Positions 1 through 7,789 of a stretch of DNA of 18,838 nucleotides are shown here, one piece after another (positions within the stretch are counted from its first letter, which is position 1; the number at the start of each line of letters is the position of its first letter). The notes beneath the pieces are model-generated. The model had not been told where the DNA came from, searched no databases, and worked only from the letters and a program-made list of their open reading frames with translations. This DNA is from Bdellovibrionales bacterium (GTDB lineage: Bacteria; Bdellovibrionota; Bdellovibrionia; Bdellovibrionales; UBA1609), in NCBI GenBank assembly GCA_020435185.1, contig JAGRAA010000220.1, positions 1 through 18,838 on the forward strand, read 5' to 3'. A program made the translations under genes and the position numbers.

Positions 1-16
1 CAGCAAGTTTTTTCAT
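1..16 (-). CDS. 5' end of an exported protein, cut by the window edge
   Basis: Read on the minus strand, an ATG at 16-14 opens a frame coding MKKLA before the window ends. A strong Shine-Dalgarno, GAGGAG, lies 6 nt upstream of that ATG (complement of 23-28). Met-Lys-Lys-Leu-Ala is a typical start of a signal peptide, so an exported protein is likely. Nothing else of the gene is visible and its function cannot be guessed. It is divergent from the gene at 198, so 17-197 should hold the promoters of both. Confidence 0.6.
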
Positions 17-87
17 GTTTTCTCCTCAGCGTATCAGCCTTATTTTTAAAGTTTATATTTTTACACAGAAAGAGCAAAAATAATACA

Positions 88-106
88 CAAAAAGGTTCAC
101 TTTTTG
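88..106. repeat. Small inverted repeat in the divergent gap
   Basis: CAAAAAG (88-94) and CTTTTTG (100-106) are perfect complements around a 5-nt loop. A second small repeat, CAAAGG/CCTTTG, sits at 126-131 and 138-143. Both lie between the divergent genes starting at 16 (-) and 198 (+), so operator sites are more likely than a terminator. Repeats this short and AT-rich can arise by chance. No convincing -35/-10 pair was found in this gap. Confidence 0.25.
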
Positions 107-197
107 CCGTCTCATAATGATGCACCAAAGGCCAGAACCTTTGTACAAAAATATATCCTTTTAAGCTGCGTTGCATTCTACTTTTTAATGGTTCATA

Positions 198-833
198 ATG
201 TATCTCATGTGGAACCTTAAAATTTTTAAAACCTCTCTACCCTTATTTATAAGCTTAACCTTATGTCCGCTTTTACACGCCGAAAAAATAAAACTCCTTG
301 ATCGCTATAAGTATACCGACTTAATGACAAAAAATTATACTGAGCTGGACGACTTTGTCCAAGAGCAGGATGCGAGAGCAAAAGCCATTCTCGACAATGA
401 AAAATCTGATCTAAGTTTAGATGAAAGAGAGTCAGAAGCTGTCAAAATCTTAAAAAAAACTCTGAGAATGATTTTTTCACGACCAGATAAAGATAGCATG
501 GTGCAAAGAATCTTGCCTGATATTCGCCGACGATTAACTAACCTACACTCTTATGATGACACCATTGAAAAACTGGCCAACGAATGTGTCTACAACATCA
601 AATCTAATAAAATGGCACCTGTTTATATCTCGACCTGTATTTTTATTCTCGAAAACATAATGTCTGAAATAAAACCTACAGCAAAAGACAACAAGGTATA
701 TAAGCAAATCATGAGTAAAATTATAGAAGCCGACCTTGAAGTACCAAGAAAGGTCAGAAGCTTTAGACGCATGAGAGGAATGTTCAAAACGATTTCACCC
801 AGTGAAACCGCAAAAAATATCATGGGGAAATAA
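198..833 (+). CDS. Exported helical protein of unknown function
   Basis: A 211-residue protein that I do not recognise. The N-terminus has a lysine, a hydrophobic stretch (about residues 12-26, SLPLFISLTLCPLL) and an HAE junction that fits signal peptidase I, so the mature protein should be periplasmic or secreted. The rest is rich in Lys, Arg, Glu and Asp with long stretches that look helical and no membrane segment. Two cysteines lie near residues 128 and 145 (NECVY, STCIF) and could form a disulfide. The start is uncertain: the ATG at 198 and another three codons later both keep the signal peptide, and neither has a good Shine-Dalgarno. It is followed by a small palindrome at 873-889. Confidence 0.7.
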   Translation: MYLMWNLKIFKTSLPLFISLTLCPLLHAEKIKLLDRYKYTDLMTKNYTELDDFVQEQDARAKAILDNEKSDLSLDERESEAVKILKKTLRMIFSRPDKDSMVQRILPDIRRRLTNLHSYDDTIEKLANECVYNIKSNKMAPVYISTCIFILENIMSEIKPTAKDNKVYKQIMSKIIEADLEVPRKVRSFRRMRGMFKTISPSETAKNIMGK

Positions 834-872
834 TCGCCATCGAGAACAAAGCCCGATCCCATCTTCATCACT

Positions 873-889
873 TGACTCAAAATGAGTCA
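873..889. repeat. Perfect 7-bp palindrome TGACTCA-AAA-TGAGTCA
   Basis: TGACTCA (873-879) and TGAGTCA (883-889) are exact complements with a 3-nt AAA loop. The repeat lies 40 nt after the stop of the upstream gene and 79 nt before the start of the next. No T-run follows, so it is a poor intrinsic terminator. It could be an operator for the gene at 968 or a transcript-end hairpin. Confidence 0.4.
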
Positions 890-967
890 GCCAAATCAAT
901 TCTCTCAACCCAAATTTAACGTTAATGTCCTTAAGTCCAGGTGACCTTAGTCCGATGAGCTATTGTC

Positions 968-1483
968 ATGAATCCAAGAGTTTATTCATTTCCAACTTTA
1001 AAGTTTTTAGTCTTTAGTTCAATTCTCATTGGATGTATAAGCTCATTTACTATTGTCCTCTTAGGCTATGATGACCGCGCCAATGCTGCCTCTGATAGAG
1101 CCCCAGCAAGCGAAGTGACTTTATCAAATTCCGATTCCTACAATAAGAACAGCAAAGACTATGAACGCATGTTAACCTTAAAGCTTGGATGCCTTAACTC
1201 AACAAAGCCTGCAAAAAAAATTAATAGCTTCGCCAAACAATTAAGAGTGACTGGGAAACTCTGCCATCTAGACTCGGATCTTAGTATGACTGAAATTAAA
1301 AACATTTCTAACGGGACTCTTGCTTCGAGCTTTCATTTAGACAACAACGGATTTACCAGTGATTATATTCAACTTAAAGATGGGTATAATAAAATTTTAA
1401 TTTCACATACCCTTTTAGACGGAACACAGGTTGTTTCAGAGGTAGAAATCGAAAGAGTACACTTCATAGCCCTCAGCCGATAA
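968..1483 (+). CDS. Exported or membrane-anchored protein with a C-terminal Ig-like strand pattern
   Basis: A 171-residue protein without a family I can name. Residues 11-33 form one hydrophobic segment, either an uncleaved anchor or a signal peptide ending near ANAA, followed by a polar Ser/Asn/Lys-rich linker. The C-terminal 60 residues alternate polar and hydrophobic positions and include IQLKDGYNKILIS and a final strand of the type VVSEVEIER. That resembles the last strands of small bacterial Ig-like domains (L-x-x-G-x-N-x-I, then a turn and a strand). Two cysteines (in LGCLN and KLCHL) flank the start of the domain. The ATG has no strong Shine-Dalgarno. The stop lies 28 nt from the stop of the convergent gene at 1512. 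Confidence 0.65.
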   Translation: MNPRVYSFPTLKFLVFSSILIGCISSFTIVLLGYDDRANAASDRAPASEVTLSNSDSYNKNSKDYERMLTLKLGCLNSTKPAKKINSFAKQLRVTGKLCHLDSDLSMTEIKNISNGTLASSFHLDNNGFTSDYIQLKDGYNKILISHTLLDGTQVVSEVEIERVHFIALSR

Positions 1484-1511
1484 GTACTTCTGAACAATCT
1501 TTAACTCCTAA

Positions 1512-2333
1512 TCAATGAGTATATGAGACCCCGAAGAGCAATAATCTTTCTCTCAAACTAACGCCTTCCTCCCTTACATAAGTGGACGCTGTAATAGACG
1601 TCGACAAAGCCGGGTTTATTTGCTTTGTCGTCACCAAAGAGACGACACCATCTTCGGTTTTATAATAAGTACTTACATTAAATTTTTTAGTAAGATCATA
1701 TCCAAACTCAACAATTCTCTCATAGACCCTCGTAGGGCCAAACTTAGCCTGATCCATCTGTAAAATAAGCTTTGCTTTAAGCGCAAACGGGTTACTTAAA
1801 TTAAAATCAAAGTAATTACCACTAATAGAATAGTGAAAATTGAGTCCATATCCCGCCTCGGTTTTGAGCTGCATATTACTCAATTGATCTTTGACTTCAT
1901 AGACTTCCTTTAACTTTGGATTGGTTTTCGTATACTTATCCACATGGTATTCAACAAGTCGAGAGGTCATATATTCACCATATTGTTTTTGTCGCTTCAA
2001 ATCTTCTTCTGCGCTCAAACGAACGCCAGGCTCATATTCTACCTCATCAAATTGATTAGGCTGATAGTAGTTCTGTTCTGTTTCCGTTCGACCAAATGTG
2101 TTTTCATAGTTTTGCTTAATCTCTTTAGATATTTTTGGATCAAACAAAACTTTGATAAACTGCTCTTCTTCTTTGGTTTGTTTCGGGAAATAAATTTCAT
2201 AAACAATCAGGTTTTCTTCATCTTCGACAGACGACAAATAACCACGCTTTTCGCCCACAATTAACCCTTGAGCGCCAGCCTTAAAGGCCATCACCAAAAT
2301 ACTGAATGTTAAAAGCCGTTTCAATAAACCCAT
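1512..2333 (-). CDS. Exported envelope protein, possible outer-membrane strands at the C-terminus
   Basis: A 273-residue protein. Residues 1-21 (MGLLKRLL..FKAGAQ) are a standard signal peptide ending AGA-Q. Residues 25-150 are highly charged and tyrosine-rich, with no membrane helix. From about residue 160 the sequence alternates hydrophobic and polar positions (YGLNFHYSIS, FDFNLSNPF, RVYERIVEFGYDL, FNVSTYYK) and ends LLFGVSYTH. That suggests beta strands of an outer-membrane or surface-attached protein, though an aromatic residue is only next to last. AAAGG sits one base before the ATG, too close for a normal ribosome site, but a later start would remove the signal peptide. Function unknown. 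Confidence 0.7.
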   Translation of the reverse strand: MGLLKRLLTFSILVMAFKAGAQGLIVGEKRGYLSSVEDEENLIVYEIYFPKQTKEEEQFIKVLFDPKISKEIKQNYENTFGRTETEQNYYQPNQFDEVEYEPGVRLSAEEDLKRQKQYGEYMTSRLVEYHVDKYTKTNPKLKEVYEVKDQLSNMQLKTEAGYGLNFHYSISGNYFDFNLSNPFALKAKLILQMDQAKFGPTRVYERIVEFGYDLTKKFNVSTYYKTEDGVVSLVTTKQINPALSTSITASTYVREEGVSLRERLLLFGVSYTH

Positions 2334-2487
2334 ACCTTTGGTGAATGCAAAAACAAGGCCTCATTTCCCCTTCTAAGTCCTTGAAATGTCGTTTTTTTTT
2401 GCACTCGAGTCTCTCCCCCTGAACCTTCCTGTCACTTCACTAACACCCCTCCTAAAGTTTTTAAAAAATTAATTTATTTCAATAAGT

Positions 2488-2493
2488 TATAAT
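2488..2493 (+). promoter_or_regulatory. Candidate -10 box TATAAT upstream of the lipid genes
   Basis: A perfect TATAAT lies in the 258-nt gap between the divergent genes at 2333 (-) and 2592 (+). No recognisable -35 lies 16-18 nt upstream, where the sequence is only A/T-rich, so the call is weak. If used, it would give a leader of about 90 nt for the kinase-like gene. The rest of 2334-2591 shows no ORF or hairpin that I can support. Confidence 0.3.
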
Positions 2494-2591
2494 CTTTATC
2501 AAAACTCTATTGAATGCCTTTTTTTGCGCCTCAACCTTAAATCTTACCTCTTTCATGGACAGCCAAGGGGTTTAGTAGTAGGACTTCCTTT

Positions 2592-3227
2592 ATGAAAATG
2601 ATAAAGCGACGTTCTGACCTTCACCTGATGAGAAAATCATGGCATTTTTCTGGGGTGCTATTTATCATTATCGCATTTCACAACCTGTCTCGGCCAGATG
2701 CCTTAACCTATATCGCTATCGCCTCATTGTTTGCTTTAGTTATAGAGTTTAGCCGTTTTCGCTTTAAGAATTTTAATCGAGCCGTACAAAAAGTCTTAGC
2801 TCCTGTTTTAAGAACAAATGAGATGAATTCATTTTCTGGATTAACTGCAATGCTCATTGGATGCTGGATTGCCATATGGGTTTTTCCAAAATCCATTGTA
2901 ACACTTTCTCTCTACTTTTTAGCGACAGCTGACCCTATCGCTAGTTATTTTGGTTTAAAATACGGTAAAGATAAATTAATTGGTCCAAAGACCCTTCAAG
3001 GAACTATTGCCGCTTTTCTCATATGCTTCATCCTGTCTTTGTCTTACTACTATGCCCGAGATTTAATGCAAGATAGGCTTCTTATTGCTAGCCTGCTTTC
3101 TGGATTGGCTGGAGCACTTTCAGAACTCATTGCCATCAAAAAACTTGATGACAATTTCACAATTCCCGTCTTTGGGTCACTAGCCCTATGGGGAATATTT
3201 TATGTTTTTGGTGGATTTATAAATTGA
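2592..3227 (+). CDS. Diacylglycerol/polyprenol (dolichol) kinase family membrane protein
   Basis: An integral membrane protein of 211 residues with about six hydrophobic segments, resembling the CTP-dependent dolichol kinase/diacylglycerol kinase family (SEC59/DGK1 type). Family-like landmarks: RKSWHFSG at residues 14-21, LATADPIASYFGLKYGK at about 110-126, GPKTLQGT at 131-138 (corresponding to the family's K-S-x-E-G-S) and ELIAIKKLDDNFTIP at 178-192. Members phosphorylate a lipid alcohol (diacylglycerol, polyprenol or phytol) using CTP or another NTP; which lipid is used here cannot be read from the sequence. The phosphatidylserine synthase gene follows after 36 nt, so a shared transcript and a role in recycling diacylglycerol to phosphatidate are plausible. 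A second ATG two codons in is an equally possible start. Confidence 0.8.
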   Translation: MKMIKRRSDLHLMRKSWHFSGVLFIIIAFHNLSRPDALTYIAIASLFALVIEFSRFRFKNFNRAVQKVLAPVLRTNEMNSFSGLTAMLIGCWIAIWVFPKSIVTLSLYFLATADPIASYFGLKYGKDKLIGPKTLQGTIAAFLICFILSLSYYYARDLMQDRLLIASLLSGLAGALSELIAIKKLDDNFTIPVFGSLALWGIFYVFGGFIN

Positions 3228-3263
3228 TCACGGTTCAAATAATAACAGAGGGCAAATATTTAA

Positions 3264-4193
3264 ATGCTATCTTTCAATCTTAAAAAAGGCAAAAAAGACA
3301 TGGTTTCGATTCCTCCCCAAAAACCTCTTAAGAAACTAAAAAAAAGAGCAAATGGCTTGCGCAAACGTATGAATATGAACATCTATGTATTGCCGAATCT
3401 CTTGACTACAGGAAATATGTTCTTTGGATTCTTTTCCATTGTCTATGCCATAAAGTCTGACTTTCTGATGGCCGCTTACGCTATCGTAGGAGCAGCCATC
3501 TTTGATCTATTAGATGGCCGAGTCGCCAGAATGACTCACTCCACGAGTGAGTTCGGAGCCGAATACGACTCTTTAAGTGATCTAGTTAGTTTTGGTCTCG
3601 CTCCTGCCCTACTGCTATTCTTGTGGTCGCTGCAACCCTTTGGTCGAATAGGATGGCTAGCCAGTTTCTTTTATGTTGCCTGCACTGCTCTACGATTAGC
3701 TCGCTTTAATGTTCAAAAAAGTGTTACTGACAAAGCTTACTTCGAAGGATTGCCCAGCCCAATGGCTGCGGGGATAGTCGCAAGCTCGGTCTTAGCCTTT
3801 CAAGATCTGGGATTAGAGTCCAATAAATCGAAAATACTCTTAGCCATTACTTTTTTACTCGGATTTGTGATGGTCACTAACTTTAGATACCGCAGCTTCA
3901 AAGACTTGGATCTTAAAAGAAGGCTCCCTTTTAATTATTTAGTTATAGGAGTATTTTTATTTGCCGTTGTTGCTATTCGCCCAGAGGTTATGCTATTTGT
4001 TCTCTTCTTGACTTACGCTTTATTAGGAGCCATTTTTGGTATTTTAAACTTGGGCCGAAAGCCTAAGCATGGCCATGAAAATGATGAAGAAATTGATGAC
4101 GATTCAGAAGATGATCGTGATGAATTAGAAGGTGGAGAAGATGATCTAGATGCCCATTCTCCACATTTTGAAAGTGAACATGACAATCATTAA
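3264..4193 (+). CDS. pssA: CDP-diacylglycerol--serine O-phosphatidyltransferase with acidic tail
   Basis: Makes phosphatidylserine from CDP-diacylglycerol and serine in the inner membrane, the step before phosphatidylethanolamine. The CDP-alcohol phosphatidyltransferase signature is complete: Asp81, Asp84-Gly85, Ala88-Arg89, Gly98, Asp102 and Asp106, with exact spacing. Membrane segments run from about residue 42 to 262. NLLTTGNMFFGF just before the signature and the serine-synthase-like region around LRLARFNV support PssA over phosphatidylglycerophosphate synthase. At 309 residues it is longer than many PssA proteins. The surplus is a basic N-terminus (residues 1-38) and a cytosolic tail of about 40 residues rich in Asp, Glu and His. 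GAGGG stands 10-15 nt before the chosen ATG; an internal Met at residue 13 is an alternative. Confidence 0.9.
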   Translation: MLSFNLKKGKKDMVSIPPQKPLKKLKKRANGLRKRMNMNIYVLPNLLTTGNMFFGFFSIVYAIKSDFLMAAYAIVGAAIFDLLDGRVARMTHSTSEFGAEYDSLSDLVSFGLAPALLLFLWSLQPFGRIGWLASFFYVACTALRLARFNVQKSVTDKAYFEGLPSPMAAGIVASSVLAFQDLGLESNKSKILLAITFLLGFVMVTNFRYRSFKDLDLKRRLPFNYLVIGVFLFAVVAIRPEVMLFVLFLTYALLGAIFGILNLGRKPKHGHENDEEIDDDSEDDRDELEGGEDDLDAHSPHFESEHDNH

Positions 4194-4271
4194 ATTCGCT
4201 TCTTGATTCTCTAGCATCGTTTCATCACAATATATCGCAGCGTAGGTCAATATAACCTTAAAGGAACATAT

Positions 4272-5279
4272 ATGAGCTTAAAAGTAGGCCTAGTAGGCGC
4301 AACAGGAATGGTAGGCGAAACGTTTATTCAACTTCTTGAAGAAAGAAATTTTCCACTCGAAGAACTTCGGCCTTTTGCCAGCGAAAAAAGTGAAGGCCTT
4401 AAACTTAAATGTAAAAATAAAGACTGGACTATCCAAACTCTTAAACCAAACTGCTTTGATGGACTCGATTTAGTATTCTTCTCGTCTGGTGATAGCATCA
4501 GCAAGGAGTGGGCTCCACAGGCTGTTCAATCAGGAGCATTTGCTGTGGACAATTCAGCTGCCTTTCGCATGGATGCTCACACTCCATTGGTCGTTCCCGA
4601 GATAAACGCACACCTCATTCCCGACAAGACTCAACCTTGTATAATTGCCAACCCCAATTGCTCAACCATACAATTGGTGGTTGCCTTAAAACCACTTCTT
4701 GATCGATTTGGTCTAGAGTCTGTTTACGTATCCACCTATCAATCTGTGAGTGGTGCCGGCAAAGAGGCTCAGCAAGAGCTTCTACACCAGCAAAGTTTAC
4801 AACTACAAAACAAAGAAATTGACGAGCCTAAATGTTTTAACCATCAAATTTTGAATAATTCTATCCCTGAAATTGGTTCATTTAATGACGATGGATACTG
4901 CTCTGAAGAAGAAAAAATTATGAATGAAACTAAAAAGATACTTGAGGCTTCTGATTTACTTATTTCTACATTTACAGTGAGGGTTCCTACTCTTAACGGT
5001 CATGGCGAATCCGTCTTTGTCACCCTAAAGACTGAGGTTTCAGAAAGTGAAATTAAAGACTCTTTACAAAATTTTGAAGGACTCTCTCTCATTGATAATC
5101 CCAAAAATCATCAGTTTCCTACCGTCTTGCAATCAGATGGTAAAAACGATGTCTATCTTGGCCGATTACACAAAGACAAAAGTAGACCCAGATCTTGGAT
5201 CTTTTGGGTCGTTGCGGACAACATTAGAAAAGGGGCCGCATTGAACGGATTACAAATTGCTGAAAAAATTTTTTGCTGA
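4272..5279 (+). CDS. asd: Aspartate-semialdehyde dehydrogenase
   Basis: Reduces aspartyl-4-phosphate to aspartate semialdehyde with NADPH, the branch point to lysine/diaminopimelate, threonine and methionine. Diaminopimelate also supplies peptidoglycan. At 335 residues it has the normal length. The NADP-binding loop GATGMVG is at residues 9-15, the catalytic Cys130 is in NPNCSTIQ, STYQSVSGAGK follows at 154-164, and the active-site Arg237 and His244 lie in VRVPTLNGHGES. The C-terminal GAALNG helix is present. Length and motifs fit the common bacterial Asd type. AAAGGA about 7 nt before the ATG is a good ribosome site. No aspartokinase or dap gene is adjacent, and the 78-nt upstream gap is too short for a lysine riboswitch. 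Confidence 0.95.
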   Translation: MSLKVGLVGATGMVGETFIQLLEERNFPLEELRPFASEKSEGLKLKCKNKDWTIQTLKPNCFDGLDLVFFSSGDSISKEWAPQAVQSGAFAVDNSAAFRMDAHTPLVVPEINAHLIPDKTQPCIIANPNCSTIQLVVALKPLLDRFGLESVYVSTYQSVSGAGKEAQQELLHQQSLQLQNKEIDEPKCFNHQILNNSIPEIGSFNDDGYCSEEEKIMNETKKILEASDLLISTFTVRVPTLNGHGESVFVTLKTEVSESEIKDSLQNFEGLSLIDNPKNHQFPTVLQSDGKNDVYLGRLHKDKSRPRSWIFWVVADNIRKGAALNGLQIAEKIFC

Positions 5280-5319
5280 CCATGAATTGCTTATTGAGCT
5301 TTAACAAAATCTTTTTTAT

Positions 5320-5344
5320 TTGAGTAATCTTTACCTCTACTCAA
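5320..5344. terminator. Weak hairpin after asd
   Basis: TTGAGTA (5320-5326) and TACTCAA (5338-5344) form a 7-bp stem with an 11-nt loop, and the bases after it read TTGTTTTTGG. It could end the asd transcript, but the stem is short and low in G+C. Its downstream flank overlaps the candidate promoter of the next gene. Confidence 0.3.
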
Positions 5345-5350
5345 TTGTTT

Positions 5351-5397
5351 TTGGATATTTAAATTAATTTCCTCTATTATGCCTTTATACAAGGAGA
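5351..5397 (+). promoter_or_regulatory. Candidate sigma-70 promoter and strong Shine-Dalgarno
   Basis: TTGGAT (5351-5356) and TATTAT (5375-5380) are 18 nt apart. A start site near 5387 would leave only about 17 nt of leader before the ATG at 5404. That leader is mostly the strong ribosome site AAGGAGA (5391-5397), 6 nt from the start. The tight packing suggests constitutive, well-translated expression. No start site has been measured. Confidence 0.5.
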
Positions 5398-5403
5398 TTT
5401 AAT

Positions 5404-6018
5404 ATGAAGCTTATGTCCACTCACGTCCTTATTGTGGCCTCTCTAATGCTTTCAGCAACGTTCTCTTATGCAAATAGCTGTAATCAATCAATGGCTCAGC
5501 TTGTGACCGATCTAAGAGCCATGGGTGCTGACGTCAGTGAGATCAATGCTTCTCAAGTCGTTGCCGACGATCTTAAAACTCCCCTTTTGCAAGTTATTGC
5601 CGACTTTAAGGCAGAAGCTTTTTTAAAGGACGAAATGATAGAGGCTGGTCTTGAAAACGGTTCTACTCAGCCTCAAGAACTCAATCAGCAACAAAAAGAT
5701 CTTAACGATTTTGTTTTTTCTCAACACTTTGAACTAAAAAATGCCTTCGATAGACATCAGAGTCGATGTGGAACACTCAAGCCAGAAGTTAAAAAGCTAT
5801 TGCAAAAAAACGTTCTCGAAGTAGAAAGTGTCATGCAAATGCTTGCGGACCGAGAAATATCCAGACAAGTTGCTCTTAATGAAATCAATTATGTAGCCTC
5901 TAATGGATCAGAAATAGCCTTACTTAAAGCAGAGGCTGAAAAGGCTCGTCAATCCGCTTACGATGCCTGTAAAGAAACCTATCAAGAAAGCCAATGTAAA
6001 AAGAAGTATGGCTATTAA
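5404..6018 (+). CDS. Small exported helical protein of unknown function
   Basis: A 204-residue protein with a clear signal peptide (MKLMSTHVLIVASLMLSATFSYA, cleavage before NS). The mature part is predicted by eye to be almost all helix: charged, rich in Glu, Gln, Lys and Ala, with no membrane segment. Four cysteines remain after cleavage (NSCNQS at the start, SRCGTL mid-way, DACKET and SQCKKK near the end), consistent with disulfides in the periplasm. The C-terminus is basic (CKKKYGY). It has one of the best ribosome sites in the window and its own candidate promoter, so it may be abundant. I do not recognise the family. Confidence 0.75.
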   Translation: MKLMSTHVLIVASLMLSATFSYANSCNQSMAQLVTDLRAMGADVSEINASQVVADDLKTPLLQVIADFKAEAFLKDEMIEAGLENGSTQPQELNQQQKDLNDFVFSQHFELKNAFDRHQSRCGTLKPEVKKLLQKNVLEVESVMQMLADREISRQVALNEINYVASNGSEIALLKAEAEKARQSAYDACKETYQESQCKKKYGY

Positions 6019-6092
6019 GCCCTACTTCCAAACTCAGCTTGGCACTTCCTCTGCATTACTCTGATAGGAGTCCTCGAGCTCTAAGGAGTGGT

Positions 6093-7787
6093 GTGAAGAA
6101 TCGAGTTTTCTGTAATTTTTACTTAGCCATGCTAGTTACTCTACAGTTCCTGTGGAGCAACTCATTATTTGCACAAAATCAAAACTGGACAGAGTCTGCA
6201 CAAATCGATGATTTACCTTATTCCAGCTCTTTTTTGCCTGTTATTTCAAGCCAACTCTCTGGAGGCTTATTTGCTGGTCGCCCCTGGGGCATAAAACAGC
6301 CCTTTGAGACATGGTATCGTTTAAGCCCCCAAGTAATATGGCGATCGCAAACAACCCCCTTAATTGAACGATTCGATAAAGCAACCTCCACCTTCTATCA
6401 ATCCCCGCCCATCTTGCCACTGATTAAAAAGCATTACTCTGCTCCATTTTATACGGCCCTTTGGCAAACCCCCCTCTGGCAAGGATTTTGTCATCGGCGC
6501 ACAGCTGCCTCTATGGATAAAATCATCAACAGGATGGCTAAAGCACAACAAGGTTTGGTTTGTGGTGACGAGCTTTTCTCCCAAGGAGAAATAAAAGAAC
6601 TTTTTACGGCCTTTACTCCCTATGATCAACCCAGCTATAGAGGGCAGGTCTCTACAAAAGACACCTCTTTTAAACTCCGAAACCAAACCGGCTTTGATGA
6701 TCTTTCTCCCCTTACTTTTCATCAAAATCTCTTTAAGCGTCTACGAAATAATCAGGCCGTTGGTTTAGAGGTCGATGCAAGTGCAGCCATAGATAATCAA
6801 ACCGTTTATGGAGCTGATTCTCAATTCCATTCGATCGATCTGAAAAAGGTTGTCGACAAAAAACAAACCCATCTTCTCCCCATGAAATTTCTTATTGGAG
6901 AAACTAAATCCGCTTTCGAACTCATTCAAAAACTCCTACAGATGCAAGAAATCCTCGAAATTCAAGCCGCTCAATGGAGACCTGAAATTAAATCCGCTGA
7001 GAAATGGGATCAATGGATTCATGCTCCCCATCGACATGCCGTCCTTATAAAACGAGGAGAACAGGACTACTTTTACCAATACACTGAATCTGATAGGACC
7101 ATCACTGTAAGCCGAAGCGAAATCAAGAAAGCCTTTCAAAAACAGATTGAATCTGAAATACAAAAAAATAATGAAAAACTTATGCAATTCGTAAAAGAAA
7201 ATACAAAATGGCTGATAGACACTGCAAAAACCTATTTACATCTTTATCGTCCTCAATCCTTTTTTCAAACTAGAAGCGATAAAAGCCATTACGACCTTTC
7301 TGATCTTTATAGAAAACTCGACCAATACGAGCTCGGATTTTTCTTTCACCTCATTGCAAACAACAATTTAAGCCGACTTATCCAAAAAGGGGAAGTTCGA
7401 TTAAATGATAAAGTCCGACTAGTAAATGTCAAAACTCGTGTTTATCATCGCAAAGACACTCCTTTTAATACGACGGAAGATGAAGAAGGTTATTTAGGTT
7501 CTCATACCTATAACTATCTCTTTGCCTATTATAAAAACTCTGTAGTTCATTCTGGGTGGCAAACTCGAGCACAACAACGACCAGATCTATTGTGGTGGAT
7601 TGCTCCCATAGACATCGATTACTTTCGTCAGCTCGGACGCATTTCTGACCAAGAAAGTCAAACCGCCTCCTATTATGGAGCTTTTGATAATCTCATGCGT
7701 CTTATTGAGGATTGTGAACCTCTTGAAGACTATTTGCTCCCTCCCCATTTTAGATCCTCCCCTTCGCCCTTTGATAGCACTTATTGA
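6093..7787 (+). CDS. Exported protein with a transglutaminase-elicitor-like N-terminal half
   Basis: A GTG start at 6093 is preferred: AAGGAG lies 4 nt before it and it gives a clean signal peptide (MKNRVFCNFYLAMLV..NSLFAQ). The frame is open upstream to a TTG at 6039, but that start would put 18 extra residues before the signal. The 564-residue product shows WQGFCHRRTAAS with Cys133, VCGDELFSQGEIKELF at about 157-170, then TFHQNLFKRL with His210, EVDASAAIDNQTVYG with Asp228 and Asn-Gln 235-236, and HRHAVLIKRG near 313. This order resembles the transglutaminase elicitor family (W-x-G-x-C-H, IKxL, FHxxL, D..NQPV). I infer a papain-like fold with Cys133 as possible nucleophile. The C-terminal 190 residues are unassigned. 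Substrate unknown; an inactive or different papain-like enzyme is possible. Confidence 0.7.
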   Translation: MKNRVFCNFYLAMLVTLQFLWSNSLFAQNQNWTESAQIDDLPYSSSFLPVISSQLSGGLFAGRPWGIKQPFETWYRLSPQVIWRSQTTPLIERFDKATSTFYQSPPILPLIKKHYSAPFYTALWQTPLWQGFCHRRTAASMDKIINRMAKAQQGLVCGDELFSQGEIKELFTAFTPYDQPSYRGQVSTKDTSFKLRNQTGFDDLSPLTFHQNLFKRLRNNQAVGLEVDASAAIDNQTVYGADSQFHSIDLKKVVDKKQTHLLPMKFLIGETKSAFELIQKLLQMQEILEIQAAQWRPEIKSAEKWDQWIHAPHRHAVLIKRGEQDYFYQYTESDRTITVSRSEIKKAFQKQIESEIQKNNEKLMQFVKENTKWLIDTAKTYLHLYRPQSFFQTRSDKSHYDLSDLYRKLDQYELGFFFHLIANNNLSRLIQKGEVRLNDKVRLVNVKTRVYHRKDTPFNTTEDEEGYLGSHTYNYLFAYYKNSVVHSGWQTRAQQRPDLLWWIAPIDIDYFRQLGRISDQESQTASYYGAFDNLMRLIEDCEPLEDYLLPPHFRSSPSPFDSTY

Positions 7788-7789
7788 TG

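Noticed and set aside
1944..2264. Plus-strand 106-codon ORF with many hydrophobic residues
   Set aside because: It is antisense to the exported envelope gene at 1512-2333. Its Phe/Leu-rich composition is what the complement of Lys/Glu-rich coding sequence gives.
4194..4271. Lysine riboswitch upstream of asd
   Set aside because: The gap is only 78 nt and shows no multi-helix fold; a lysine riboswitch needs about 170 nt or more.
6039..6092. Longer start of the transglutaminase-like gene at TTG 6039
   Set aside because: No Shine-Dalgarno precedes it and it would place 18 polar residues before an otherwise standard signal peptide; the GTG at 6093 has AAGGAG.
6360..6725. Minus-strand 121-codon ORF
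   Set aside because: Antisense inside the transglutaminase-like gene, with erratic composition and no start signal.
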